Shown: positions 26,756 through 34,830, numbered from the stretch's first letter. The stretch: DNA of 64,000 nt from Microbispora sp. H13382 (GCF_014161445.1 NZ_JABBXA010000024.1:62001-126000); one strand, 5' to 3'. Notes: generated by a model not told the origin, from the sequence alone. A program made the numbers and translations.

Positions 26756-27231
26756 CTGCCCTCATCCTCCGTGCCGGCGACCACGGGGCTCGCATCCACG
26801 GGGCTCGCGACCACGGGCCTCGGCGCGTCGGCGTTGGTGAACACCGGCACGACACGCCGCTCGGCGAGCAGCCACTCGTCGCCCACCTTCTCGAAGGTGT
26901 CGTGATACTCGCCCACGCTCGCGGGGGTCGCCGCGTTGGCGTGGGTGTCGCGGAAGGCCACGTAGTAGGAGGTGGCGCACAGGCGTCCCTCGCTCCAGAA
27001 CACGCGGATGTTGCTCAGCACGTGGCGGACCTTGCTGGGGTTGCCCAGGCGCCGGATGCCCCACTGCCTGATGGCGTCGCGACCGACCATGGTGCCCATC
27101 GGCCCCTCGGAGCGGCACTTCTCGCCGTACAGCTCCCAGAGGGTGTCGGTCAGGCCGTGGTCGTTGCGGTAGGCGTGCTCGGCGAGCAGCGCCATCACGG
27201 CCAGGCGGTCCTCGGTGCTCACACTGGTCAT
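26752..27231 (-). CDS. NTF2-like (SnoaL-type) protein
   Basis: A 159-residue protein with the cone-shaped NTF2-like fold pattern: an N-terminal helix DRLAVMALLAEHAYRNDHG, MVGRDAIRQWGIRRLG, then strands LCATSYYVAF and GEYHDTFEKVGDEWLLAERRVVPVF. Such proteins in aromatic operons are small isomerases, dehydratases or dioxygenase-beta-like accessory subunits; no role is proven here. The last ~25 residues are a low-complexity VASPVDASPVVAG tail encoded by a 15-bp tandem repeat (26781-26825). It sits between the hydratase (4-bp gap) and aldolase (GTGA overlap) genes. Confidence 0.8.
   Translation of the reverse strand: MTSVSTEDRLAVMALLAEHAYRNDHGLTDTLWELYGEKCRSEGPMGTMVGRDAIRQWGIRRLGNPSKVRHVLSNIRVFWSEGRLCATSYYVAFRDTHANAATPASVGEYHDTFEKVGDEWLLAERRVVPVFTNADAPRPVVASPVDASPVVAGTEDEGR
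26781..26823. repeat. 15-bp tandem repeat in the NTF2-like gene tail
   Basis: CCACGGGGCTCGC-type units start at 26781, 26796 and 26811, a period of exactly 15 bp. They encode the repetitive Ala/Ser/Pro/Val tail of the NTF2-like protein. Confidence 0.75.
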
Positions 27232-27235
27232 CAGT

Positions 27236-28012
27236 TCACTCCTCGGCGAAGCGCGCGGTCACGGACCCCACGCCGGTGATGTCGGCCCGGTAGAGCGGCC
27301 CGAAATCGAAATCCATGATCAGACCGATCGAGCCGGGCAGGAGAAGCTCGCCGGCCTGCAACGGGACGTCCTGCTCGCAGGCGGTGCGGGCCAGCCAGGC
27401 GATGGCGTTGATCGGGTCGCCCATGACGTTGCTGCCGACGCCGGAGGTGATCTCCACGCCGTCCCGGGTGAGGGACAGGCGGACGTCCCGGAGGTCCACC
27501 TTCCCGTAGGGCTGTCTGGCGCCCAGGATGATCCCGGCGCAGGCGGCGTTGTCGGCGATCGTGTCGACGATCTTCATGCCGTAGTTCTCGTAGTGGCAGT
27601 CGACCAGCTCGAACGCCGGCGCGATGTAGTCGATCGCATCCTCGATCGTGGGGATGTCCCAGGCGTGCAGGTCCTTCTTGAGGGCGAAGGCGACCTCGGC
27701 CTCGATCTTCGGCTTGACGTAGTCCTTCGGGTCGAACACGACTCCGTCGTGGAAGACCATGTCGTTCATGATCGTCCCGTAGTCGGGCTCGTGCACGCCC
27801 GCCTTGGCCTGGACCAGGGGGTTGGTGAGACCGACCTTGCGCCCGACGCGGGTCCGTCCCGAAGCGATCTTGCGCTGGACGATCCGGCGCTGGATCTCGT
27901 ACGCCGAGTCGACGTCGTCGTCGGCGATGAACTCGCGGACGAACGGCATGCGGGTCCGGTTGACGTTCGCCTCCCAGAGGAGGTCGGTCACCGTGTCGAG
28001 AACCCCGCTCAT
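27236..28012 (-). CDS. mhpD: 2-keto-4-pentenoate hydratase (MhpD-like)
   Basis: Hydratase of 258 residues that adds water to 2-hydroxypenta-2,4-dienoate to give 4-hydroxy-2-oxovalerate. Family features are RVGRKVGLTN (about 54-63), a metal-site region KPKIEAEVAFAL (about 103), the YIAPAFELVDCHYENYG stretch and GDPINAIAWLART near the C-terminus. ATG 28012 overlaps the upstream hydrolase stop as ATGA. Together with the MhpB-, MhpC- and aldolase-type genes it forms the lower meta-cleavage pathway. Confidence 0.92.
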   Translation of the reverse strand: MSGVLDTVTDLLWEANVNRTRMPFVREFIADDDVDSAYEIQRRIVQRKIASGRTRVGRKVGLTNPLVQAKAGVHEPDYGTIMNDMVFHDGVVFDPKDYVKPKIEAEVAFALKKDLHAWDIPTIEDAIDYIAPAFELVDCHYENYGMKIVDTIADNAACAGIILGARQPYGKVDLRDVRLSLTRDGVEITSGVGSNVMGDPINAIAWLARTACEQDVPLQAGELLLPGSIGLIMDFDFGPLYRADITGVGSVTARFAEE

Positions 28013-28887
28013 GACGCCTGCTCCCGGAGGAATCGGAGGACCGCCGCGTTGAACTGCTCGGGTTCCTCCCACTGCGGCCAGTGGGCGGCGCCCTCGACGA
28101 GCACGAACCGGCCGTGCGGCATCTTCTCGGCCAGGGCGCGCCCCACGCCGGGGTCGCCCGACGGCTCGTGGTCGGTCCAGACCAGCAAGGCCGGCAGCGG
28201 CTGGTTCTCGTAGTCGGCGTCCGTGACGCTGTTGCGCCGCCTGATCTCGGGATCCTGCAGGGCGAGGATCGCGTTCATCGAGTCGATGAACCCGGGCTGG
28301 GCGTAGATGGCCTGGCGCACCGCGACGAGTTCGTCGCTGATCGCCTCGGCGTCGTGGATGACGACGTTGAGGCGTGCCTTGACGTTCTCCCAGGAGGGGT
28401 CCTCGACCGACCGGCGCGACATGCTCTGGGCCCGCGCCATCCGGTCGGCCGGGATCATGCGCCCGCCGGGCGCGCTCAGGATCAGGGAGGCGAAGCGCTC
28501 GGGGTGCCGCCGCGCCACCTTGAGGGCGATCCAGCCGCCGAGGGACTCCCCGCACAGGTGGGGCTTGTCCAGGCCGTAGTGGTCCATGAGCGCGAGCAGG
28601 TGCTCGACGTAGTCGGCGATCTCGAGCGTGCCCTTCACCAGCGTCGAGTAGCCGTGGCCCGGGTAGTCGTACGCGATGATCTGGTAGTGCTCGCCGAGCG
28701 CGCGCAGGTTGTGCGTGTAGGCCTCGATGTGCCCGCTCGTACCGGCGAGCATGAGGATGGTCTGGTCGCCCCGGCCCATGCGGAGCACGCGGGTGCGGAT
28801 CCCCCCGATCTCGGGGAACTCCAGGACGTGGGGCAGATCGGCGATCTGTGCCCACAGGGTCCGGTGGTGAACGTCGCGGATCGTCAT
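28009..28887 (-). CDS. mhpC: Alpha/beta hydrolase, meta-cleavage product hydrolase (MhpC-like)
   Basis: Alpha/beta-fold hydrolase of 292 residues that would cleave the C-C bond of the ring-fission product to release 2-hydroxypentadienoate and an acid. Nucleophile S115 lies in GESLGG, the catalytic His is H269 in GAAHWPQWE and the acid is probably D239 or D245. The oxyanion region LMLAGTSGH is at about 46-54. ATG 28887 overlaps the upstream dioxygenase stop as ATGA; a longer frame upstream lies inside that gene. The neighbours make a ring-fission substrate far more likely than a simple ester. Confidence 0.87.
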   Translation of the reverse strand: MTIRDVHHRTLWAQIADLPHVLEFPEIGGIRTRVLRMGRGDQTILMLAGTSGHIEAYTHNLRALGEHYQIIAYDYPGHGYSTLVKGTLEIADYVEHLLALMDHYGLDKPHLCGESLGGWIALKVARRHPERFASLILSAPGGRMIPADRMARAQSMSRRSVEDPSWENVKARLNVVIHDAEAISDELVAVRQAIYAQPGFIDSMNAILALQDPEIRRRNSVTDADYENQPLPALLVWTDHEPSGDPGVGRALAEKMPHGRFVLVEGAAHWPQWEEPEQFNAAVLRFLREQAS

Positions 28888-29822
28888 GCGAGCGACCTCG
28901 CCGTGACCACGCCGAAGCCGGCACCCCAGGGGACGGAGGACCAGTAGCCCTCGTTCACCGTCTTGTACTCGCCGAGGGCCGACAGCGCCGAGAACGCGGC
29001 CAGCCACGTGCGCACCTCCTGCGCCCCGGATCCGCCCTCGCGCGTGATCCAGTCGCCCCGCCACTCGTCGGCCTGGGCCAGATCGTTCGATCCCAGGACG
29101 CGCAGGATCTCGCGGTCGAAGGCCTCGTTGACCGGCTTGCAGTCGCCCTCGCCCCGGGCGTGCGCGTGCGCGGCCCGCATGATCATGGCCTCGCGCTCGG
29201 CGCGCTGCTCGGGGGTGACGACGGCGCTCGTCAGCCGCTGACGCACCGGCTCGGGGGCGGTGTCGAAAACCGCGATCGGCGGGTCGTGGGACAGGCCTCC
29301 CGAGGCGAGGAAGAGCACCCGCTTGCCGAGCTGTTCCGCCGTCCTGCCCACCGCCTCACCGAAGAGGCGGATCCGCCCCATGGGGCCCAGCGGAAGGCCC
29401 ACACAGTTCACGAAGATCGGCACAAAGGGTTTGGTGAATTCCTTGCCGAAGATGAACTCCATCGACTGAAGCATTCCGTGGTCGACTTTCAACCGCTCCG
29501 AGCGTGGCACGTCGATGCCCTGGGCCAGTACGCCGGCGTGAAGACGTCGCGCGGTTTCCGAGTCGACGGGAAGAGGCCCGTGCCGCGTTCCCCAGTCCCC
29601 GATTCCCTCGGCCTGAGCGCCGATGCAGAACGACGGCATCATTTCGTACAGCACGCCATTGAAATGGTCGGGGCCGAACGAGACCACCACCTCCGGATCG
29701 AACTCGGCCACGAACTCCTTGACGCCTTCGATCGCATCGAGGATCTCTTCGTAGATCGTCCCGCCGGGATCGACCCTGCCCAGGGTCGGAGCATGGCTCA
29801 TTGCCGCCAACGCGAAGCTCAC
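28884..29822 (-). CDS. mhpB: 2,3-dihydroxyphenylpropionate 1,2-dioxygenase-like (class III extradiol)
   Basis: Class III extradiol ring-cleavage dioxygenase of 312 residues, MhpB type. From GTG 29822, H115 (VDHG) and H179 (GGLSHDPP) fall exactly at the positions of the acid/base histidines of E. coli MhpB, and the N-terminus FALAAMSHAPTLGRVDP aligns with that protein. GTG 29840 would add 6 residues but lies inside a palindromic operator and has no ribosome site, whereas 29822 has a GAGGGGGCGAGGA tract before it. It is the first gene of the nine-gene run and its promoter is divergent from the TetR regulator. Confidence 0.92.
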   Translation of the reverse strand: MSFALAAMSHAPTLGRVDPGGTIYEEILDAIEGVKEFVAEFDPEVVVSFGPDHFNGVLYEMMPSFCIGAQAEGIGDWGTRHGPLPVDSETARRLHAGVLAQGIDVPRSERLKVDHGMLQSMEFIFGKEFTKPFVPIFVNCVGLPLGPMGRIRLFGEAVGRTAEQLGKRVLFLASGGLSHDPPIAVFDTAPEPVRQRLTSAVVTPEQRAEREAMIMRAAHAHARGEGDCKPVNEAFDREILRVLGSNDLAQADEWRGDWITREGGSGAQEVRTWLAAFSALSALGEYKTVNEGYWSSVPWGAGFGVVTARSLA

Positions 29823-29839
29823 GGGTCCTCGCCCCCTCA

Positions 29840-29857
29840 CTAGAATCGCGGTTCCAG
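29840..29857. promoter_or_regulatory. Putative TetR operator at the dioxygenase operon promoter
   Basis: CTAGAATCGCGGTTCCAG is an imperfect 18-bp palindrome ending 18 bp upstream of the mhpB-type start. The same core occurs as a better palindrome (32899-32916) before the AAHS transporter gene at the other end of the island. With the TetR gene between them, a shared operator is the simplest reading. Confidence 0.5.
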
Positions 29858-30008
29858 AATCAACGTACTAGCAGGTTGACGCTGTTGCAAGGCCCGGTGT
29901 CGCCTCGTCGGACTCCTCCTCGCCCATGCCGGGGGCGGTGTGGCCCACGGGTGCGGGAGCGGGAAGCGGGGGCCCGGGGAGGACCATGTGGCGGCCCTGG
30001 CCTCGCGT

Positions 30009-30020
30009 ACACTCCCCCTA
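30009..30020 (+). promoter_or_regulatory. Leaderless-type promoter of the TetR gene
   Basis: TACACT (30009-30014) lies 5 bp before the ATG at 30020, and there is no ribosome binding site. A TANNNT -10 box this close to the start is typical of leaderless actinobacterial mRNAs. Confidence 0.5.
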
Positions 30021-30691
30021 TGGCGCAAGGCACTTCACGGCGGGCGAGATCCGAGAACTCCAAGGAGCAGATCCTTCAGGCGGCGCTGCGCCTCGCCGTC
30101 GAGCGGGGTTACGAGGGCACGACGATGGCGGACGTCAGCGCGGAGTCGGGCCTGCCCATCGGCTCGGTGTACTGGCACTTCAAGAACAAGGAGCAGCTCT
30201 TCGTCGAACTGCTCGAGCACAGCTACGCCGAATGGATCAAGATCCACTCAGGCCCTATCGCGGTCCGCGACAAGGTGACGCGCGGCATCGCCGGCCAGGT
30301 CCGCGAGGACCCCGGCGGTTACTCCCGCGAAGAGGCGTTGTTGAAGGTCGCGATGATTCTGGCCCTCGACAAGCGTCTCGGCGGCCTCGGTGAAGACAGC
30401 GAGGTCCGCCGGACGTATATAAGAATCCGGTCCAAGATGTTCGAGATCAATGTCAGGCATCTCGCGGATTCGCTGCCTCCGGACGTGGTCGAGGCGTTTC
30501 CCGAATTGCCGGAGAAGTTGGCGGTGCTCAGTCTCGCCCTCACCGACGGCTTTTATGTGCACGCCAACTCGGCCATTCGCATTGATTTCGCCGAGTACGC
30601 CGACCTCGCCGCCCTGGCACTCGAAGGACTGGTCGACCGGTATGTGAATCTCGCGCGCGAGCGCAAATCCGTCTCCACCGCCGCCGGCTGA
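30020..30691 (+). CDS. TetR/AcrR family transcriptional regulator
   Basis: Repressor-type regulator of 223 residues. The N-terminal helix-turn-helix spans about 15-62 (SKEQILQAALRLAVERGYEG, then ADVSAESGLPIGSVYWHFKNKEQLF), matching TetR_N closely; the rest is a helical ligand domain. It is divergent from the MhpB-type operon and convergent with the SDR gene, and similar palindromes stand before the dioxygenase and the transporter genes, so it probably represses the whole aromatic island until a pathway intermediate binds. Translation is probably leaderless from ATG 30020. Confidence 0.92.
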   Translation: MAQGTSRRARSENSKEQILQAALRLAVERGYEGTTMADVSAESGLPIGSVYWHFKNKEQLFVELLEHSYAEWIKIHSGPIAVRDKVTRGIAGQVREDPGGYSREEALLKVAMILALDKRLGGLGEDSEVRRTYIRIRSKMFEINVRHLADSLPPDVVEAFPELPEKLAVLSLALTDGFYVHANSAIRIDFAEYADLAALALEGLVDRYVNLARERKSVSTAAG

Positions 30692-30698
30692 TCAGCCG
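30685..30698. terminator. Palindrome between convergent tetR and SDR genes
   Basis: CGGCTGATCAGCCG is a perfect 14-bp palindrome spanning the tetR stop codon, between two convergent genes 17 bp apart. It could end transcription in both directions, but has no U tract. Confidence 0.3.
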
Positions 30699-30708
30699 CC
30701 GGCAGGAG

Positions 30709-31422
30709 TCAGACGCTCCGGGTCACGCCTCCGTCGACACGTACGTTCTGGCCCGTGATGTACGCGGCGTCGTCCGACGCCAGAAATGCCACGGTACGCG
30801 CGATCTCGGCATAGCTGGCCGGGCGTCGCATCGGGATGTTCGCGACCCAATCGCTCGGGACCGTCGCCGGGTCGGCCACGGTGTATCCGGGCAGGACGTT
30901 GTTGACCCTGATCCCGTCCGCGGCCACCTCGGCGGACCACAGCTTGACCCAGGTCGTCATCGCGGCCCGCGCCACCATGGACGTCGGGAACCGAGGCGAG
31001 GGCTCGGTGGGGGCGGCGCTGGAGATGTTGACGATCGCACCGCCCCCCTGGGACCGCATGACGGGGAGCGCCGCCTTGCAGGCGCGCACCACGTTGTAGA
31101 AATACAGGTCGAAGCCGAGGGCCAGTTGCTCGTCCGTGAGCTCTTCGAGAGTGCCCTTCGGCCCATGACCGGCACTGTTCACGACGACGTCGAGACGTCC
31201 CCATTCACCGGTCACCCGCTCCACGGCGGACTCGATCGTTCCCCGTGCCGTGTAGTCCCCGCGGACGGCCAGGCCGCCGATCTCGCCGGCGAGGTCCTCC
31301 AGCGCCTCCCCGCGGGCCATCACCGCGACGCGGTGACCGCGCGTCGCGAGCTCGCGGGCCGTCGCCGCACCGATGCCGCTGCTCGCGGCGATGACCAGCG
31401 CGGCCTTCTTTCCCCCGATCAA
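30709..31422 (-). CDS. Atypical short-chain dehydrogenase/reductase
   Basis: Rossmann-fold SDR protein of 237 residues. The cofactor loop ASSGIGAA (about 13-20), the NSAGHG motif and ISSAA strand are all present, as is the C-terminal GQNVRVDGG. The usual YxxxK catalytic pair is missing: the aligned segment reads FPTSMVARAAM, giving Ser and Arg where Tyr and Lys are expected. It may therefore use a different catalytic residue or be a non-catalytic relative; this variant occurs in some FabG-like lineages. AGGAGG precedes the ATG. It follows the AAHS transporter gene by 51 bp on the same strand, probably as one transcript. Confidence 0.87.
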   Translation of the reverse strand: MIGGKKAALVIAASSGIGAATARELATRGHRVAVMARGEALEDLAGEIGGLAVRGDYTARGTIESAVERVTGEWGRLDVVVNSAGHGPKGTLEELTDEQLALGFDLYFYNVVRACKAALPVMRSQGGGAIVNISSAAPTEPSPRFPTSMVARAAMTTWVKLWSAEVAADGIRVNNVLPGYTVADPATVPSDWVANIPMRRPASYAEIARTVAFLASDDAAYITGQNVRVDGGVTRSV

Positions 31423-31473
31423 GGTGATCCTCCTGGTGCGAGATGTCGTGTTCGGTGTGTCTCAGGCCGTCCC

Positions 31474-32823
31474 TCAGGCCGCGTTCAGTGCCGTCGCCGG
31501 CTCGACGCCGGTGCTGACGCGCCGCACGTGGCCGTGCAGGAACAGCAGCACGATGGCCGAGAGGACGAGTGGCAGCGCGAACAGCGTGAAGGTCAGGCGT
31601 GGTGCCACCCCGGCGTCGAAGAAGGCGCCGCCGAGGGTCGGGGCGATGATGCCGCCGATGCGCCCCACTCCCATCACCAGTCCGTAGCCGGTCGAGCGGA
31701 CCTTCTCCGGGTAGAGCAGAGGCACGGCGGCGTAGAAGCCTGTCGTCGAGGCGCTCAGGAAGAACGAGGTGGCGGCGATGGCGAGGAAGGGAAGCGTCTG
31801 AACGGTCGCCGCCTGGCCGAAGACGACGAGGAGGACACCGCCGAGGACGATGACGATCGCGGTCATCCGGTAGAGGTTGCGCCGGGCGATGACGGCACCG
31901 AAGACGAGGACGCCGATCACTCCGCCGATGCCGTACCACGACATGGTGCCGGCGGCCGCGCCTCGGTCGTGCGTGACGTCGGCCATGTACTTGGCGGCCC
32001 AGTTCGTCGTGAAGTAGAAGCCGACCATGAAAAGGAAGTAGGCGAGGCTCGACAGCATCGTGTTGCGCAGGAGCCTGCCCCTGAGGACCTCGGCGAACGG
32101 GGCCCTCGTCCTGGTGAGGCGCTCCTCCTGGGGGAGGGCGCTCACGGACTCGAGACCCATGCGGCCGAGAAGCCTGTTGAAGCGCTCGATCGCGCCGCGC
32201 TTGCGGGAGGAGGCGATGTAGGCGAGGGACTCGGGCAGCAGCAGGTGAACGAGGACGATGCTGAGGAGCGCGCCGCCCAAGCCGATGCCGAAGGCGAAAC
32301 GCCACCCGTGCTCGTGCAGCATCGGGCCGACGAAGGTCGAACCGAGGAACGTTCCGATGGGGATACCGGCGGCGTACCCGGTCATGACGATCGGATAGAC
32401 GCGGGCGTTGACGTACTCGGAGAAGAGAACCGCCACGACGGCGATGAGGGTCCCGATCCCCGCGCCCGTCACGATGCGGCCGAGAGCGAGTAACGCGACA
32501 CCGTCGGCGAAGGTGGAGATCGCCATGCCGATCGCCACGATGTAGGCCCCGAGAAGGCCGGTGGCCCGGCGGCCGATCCTGTCGCCGAGAGGTGCGAGCG
32601 CGACCGCTCCGATGAACAGACCGACCAGGGCGCCCGACATCGCCATGCCGAGTTCCTTGGAGGTGATCCCGAAGTCGTCGGCGATGTAGGGCGACGCGAA
32701 CGACGTCAGCGAGATGTCATAGCCGTCCATCAGCACGAGGAAGAGACCGGTGGCGACCACCCACCATTGCATCGCCGACATCTTCCTGGTCTTCAGGGTG
32801 TCGAAGACTCCTACCGCTGCCAT
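31474..32823 (-). CDS. MFS transporter, aromatic acid:H+ symporter (AAHS) type
   Basis: Twelve-helix major facilitator of 449 residues. The DGYD signature in helix 1 (VLMDGYDISLTSFASPYI, about 31-48) and GDRIGRRATG in loop 2-3 are those of the aromatic acid:proton symporter family, which includes the uptake systems for hydroxybenzoate and hydroxyphenylpropionate. It would import the aromatic growth substrate across the cytoplasmic membrane. It lies in the same island as the ring-cleavage genes and its promoter carries the island palindrome. The downstream SDR is probably co-transcribed. Confidence 0.9.
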   Translation of the reverse strand: MAAVGVFDTLKTRKMSAMQWWVVATGLFLVLMDGYDISLTSFASPYIADDFGITSKELGMAMSGALVGLFIGAVALAPLGDRIGRRATGLLGAYIVAIGMAISTFADGVALLALGRIVTGAGIGTLIAVVAVLFSEYVNARVYPIVMTGYAAGIPIGTFLGSTFVGPMLHEHGWRFAFGIGLGGALLSIVLVHLLLPESLAYIASSRKRGAIERFNRLLGRMGLESVSALPQEERLTRTRAPFAEVLRGRLLRNTMLSSLAYFLFMVGFYFTTNWAAKYMADVTHDRGAAAGTMSWYGIGGVIGVLVFGAVIARRNLYRMTAIVIVLGGVLLVVFGQAATVQTLPFLAIAATSFFLSASTTGFYAAVPLLYPEKVRSTGYGLVMGVGRIGGIIAPTLGGAFFDAGVAPRLTFTLFALPLVLSAIVLLFLHGHVRRVSTGVEPATALNAA

Positions 32824-32883
32824 TCCCCTTCTCCTCCCTGAGATGGGATCGGGTGCCGCTTGAGGGGCACCCGGAGGAAGAAC

Positions 32884-32916
32884 TCTAGAATTAAGGATCT
32901 AGAATCGTGATTCTGG
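32884..32916. promoter_or_regulatory. Putative TetR operator before the AAHS transporter gene
   Basis: CTAGAATCGTGATTCTGG (32899-32916) is a nearly perfect palindrome, 76 bp upstream of the transporter start. A further half-site TCTAGAAT (32884-32891) repeats the one at 32898-32905 with 14-bp spacing. The core matches the site at 29840-29857 before the dioxygenase gene. Confidence 0.5.
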
Positions 32917-33195
32917 TCGGAACAGTAACGAACCTCACAAGTGGCGTCAACGGGTTGTGTTGCCGGGCGAGTGAGCCCATCCCGCATCGCGGGGCCGGGG
33001 GTCGAACCCGGCGATGATCCACGGCTCGCCCGGTTCAGGCGAAGAGCCGGGCGTTCATGTGGCGACCGCCTCCACCTGCGCGTCGGGGCGTTGACGGCCG
33101 TAGCGGGGGAGGCCGTAGCGGGGGAGCGACCGCCCTGGCGCCGCGACCGCCAGAGTTTACCCGGGGCAGAGGCTGGCGGGAGTGGCGCCAGAACG

Positions 33196-33230
33196 GGCAC
33201 AGGCACCTGCCGAGGGCAGGTGCCTGTGCC
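33196..33230. terminator. Strong 16-bp stem-loop
   Basis: GGCACAGGCACCTGCC pairs perfectly with GGCAGGTGCCTGTGCC around a GAG loop. It lies 160 bp beyond the stop of the minus-strand MFS gene and is a likely factor-independent-type terminator or processing stem; no U tract follows. Confidence 0.5.
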
Positions 33231-33257
33231 GGAGACGTGGAGCGTGCGCCCGGCGAC

Positions 33258-33302
33258 GTCCTGACCCGTGCCGTCCTGACCCGTGCCGTCCTGACCCGTG
33301 CC
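33258..33302. repeat. Intergenic 15-bp tandem repeat, three copies
   Basis: GTCCTGACCCGTGCC occurs three times head to tail without a mismatch, beside the hairpin at 33196-33230. No coding frame uses it convincingly. Confidence 0.85.
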
Positions 33303-33390
33303 GTCCATCGCGCGGATCGGCGCCTCTGCCGGCCGGGCGTCTCCTCCGGGGCATGCGGACGGGCGAAGAGGTCCGGCCGCGTGATCGCAG

Positions 33391-34830
33391 TCAGACCATC
33401 TGGTGCTGCTCGGAGCTGAGCGGGGCGGCGATGTCCTCCAGCGAGCGCCGGGCCGCCTCCACGCCCATGAACCACTGCACCAGCCCGGCCGCCATCATCA
33501 GGACCGCGCCGATGACGTAGCCGACCACGACGTTGCCGACGACCCCGCTCTCCACCAGGCGGCCGAACAGCACGGGGCCGATGATGCCGCCGAGCCCGGT
33601 GCCGACCGCGTAGAACAGCGCGATCGCCAGGGCCCTGGTCTCCATCGGGAAGATCTCCGAGACCGTCAGGTAGGCGCTGCTCGCCCCCGCCGAGGCGAAG
33701 AAGAACACCACCATCCAGCAGGCCGTGAGTGTCATCGGGGTCAGCACGTGCGCGTTGAACAGTGCGGCAGTGCCCAGCAGGAGCAGGCCGGACAGCACGT
33801 AGGTGCCCGCGATCATCGTCCGGCGGCCGATCGTGTCGAAGAACCGGCCGAGCAGGACCGGGCCGAGGAAGTTCCCGATGGCGATCGGGATGAGATACCA
33901 CGGAGTGGTGCCGTCCGGCACCTTGAAGAACGTCGACAGCACCAGCGCATACGTGAAGAAGATCGAGTTGTAGAGGAACGCCTGGCCGACGAACAGCGAC
34001 AGGCCGACGGTCGTGCGCTTGGGATAGCGGCGCAGCAGCGTCGCCGCCACCTCCGTCAGCGGGGTGCGCTCCCGCTGGGTGATCCTGATCTCCCCGTGAG
34101 CCGGTTCGAGCGTCTTGCCGCTCTCCTCGCGGACCTTCGTCTCGATCTCCGTGACGATCTCCTCGGCCTCGCGTTCGCGGCCGTGGATGAACAGCCAGCG
34201 TGGGCTCTCCGGCACCGTACGGCGGACCAGCAGGATCCCCACGCCGAGGACGGCGCCGAGGCCGAACAGCAGGCGCCAGCCGAGATCGGCCGGCAGCAGG
34301 CCGGTGTCGAGGGCCGGGATCGCGATGAGCGCGCCGAGCGCGGTGCCCAGCCAGAAGGAGCCGTTCACCACCAGGTCGACCGTGCCGCGTACGCGGGCCG
34401 GGATGAGCTCGTCGATCGCCGAGTTGATCGCGGCGTACTCGCCCCCGATGCCGGCGCCGGTGAAGAACCGGCACAGGTAGAAGTACCAGGCGTCGTGCGA
34501 GAAGGCCGTGGCCACGGTGGCGGCCAGGTAGAGGGCGAGGGTCGCCAGGAAGAGCTTCTTGCGCCCGAACCGGTCCGTCAGGTGGCCGAAGAAGAGAGCG
34601 CCGAGACAGGCTCCCGCGACGTACACGCCGGCGGCGATACCGACCTCGCTGTCGGTGAGTCCCAGCCCGCTGTCCGGATCCGTGATCCGGGGCCCGATCA
34701 CCCCGACGATGGTCACTTCGAGTCCGTCGAGGATCCAGACGGTGCCAAGCCCGATGAGCACGAGCCAGTGCCAGCGGGCCCAGGGGAGCCGATCCAGCCG
34801 CGCGGGAATGTCGGTGCTTATTTGCGCCAT
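33391..34830 (-). CDS. MFS transporter, sugar-porter-like
   Basis: Major facilitator of 479 residues with twelve hydrophobic segments. Helix-1 motif WILDGLEVTIVGVI, the loop signature GHLTDRFGRKKLF (about 84-96) and PESPRWLFIHGRE after helix 6 place it with the sugar/metabolite porter branch. The substrate is unknown; a metabolite:proton symport role is likely. It is not part of the aromatic island by spacing. The start ATG 34830 lies in the stem of a 10-bp inverted repeat with its ribosome site in the loop, so translation may be modulated. Confidence 0.9.
   Translation of the reverse strand: MAQISTDIPARLDRLPWARWHWLVLIGLGTVWILDGLEVTIVGVIGPRITDPDSGLGLTDSEVGIAAGVYVAGACLGALFFGHLTDRFGRKKLFLATLALYLAATVATAFSHDAWYFYLCRFFTGAGIGGEYAAINSAIDELIPARVRGTVDLVVNGSFWLGTALGALIAIPALDTGLLPADLGWRLLFGLGAVLGVGILLVRRTVPESPRWLFIHGREREAEEIVTEIETKVREESGKTLEPAHGEIRITQRERTPLTEVAATLLRRYPKRTTVGLSLFVGQAFLYNSIFFTYALVLSTFFKVPDGTTPWYLIPIAIGNFLGPVLLGRFFDTIGRRTMIAGTYVLSGLLLLGTAALFNAHVLTPMTLTACWMVVFFFASAGASSAYLTVSEIFPMETRALAIALFYAVGTGLGGIIGPVLFGRLVESGVVGNVVVGYVIGAVLMMAAGLVQWFMGVEAARRSLEDIAAPLSSEQHQMV

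Larger units (their letters stand above)
32824..33390. other. 567-bp intergenic region between two MFS genes
   Basis: The right half of the transporter promoter lies at 32824-32920 with the operator described separately. Beyond it I see no gene with convincing codon use. It holds a 16-bp perfect hairpin (33196-33230) and three copies of a 15-bp tandem repeat (33258-33302). Confidence 0.6.

Noticed and set aside
29823-29840. Dioxygenase start at GTG 29840
   Set aside because: It lies in the operator palindrome and has no ribosome site; start 29822 has one and puts H115 and H179 at the family positions.
32950-33030. Possible tRNA, from the T-loop-like string near 32998-33012
   Set aside because: It reads GGTCGAACCC rather than GTTCGANTC and no acceptor or anticodon stems could be paired around it. 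Other GTTCGAA strings (38661, 44763) lie in non-tRNA contexts.
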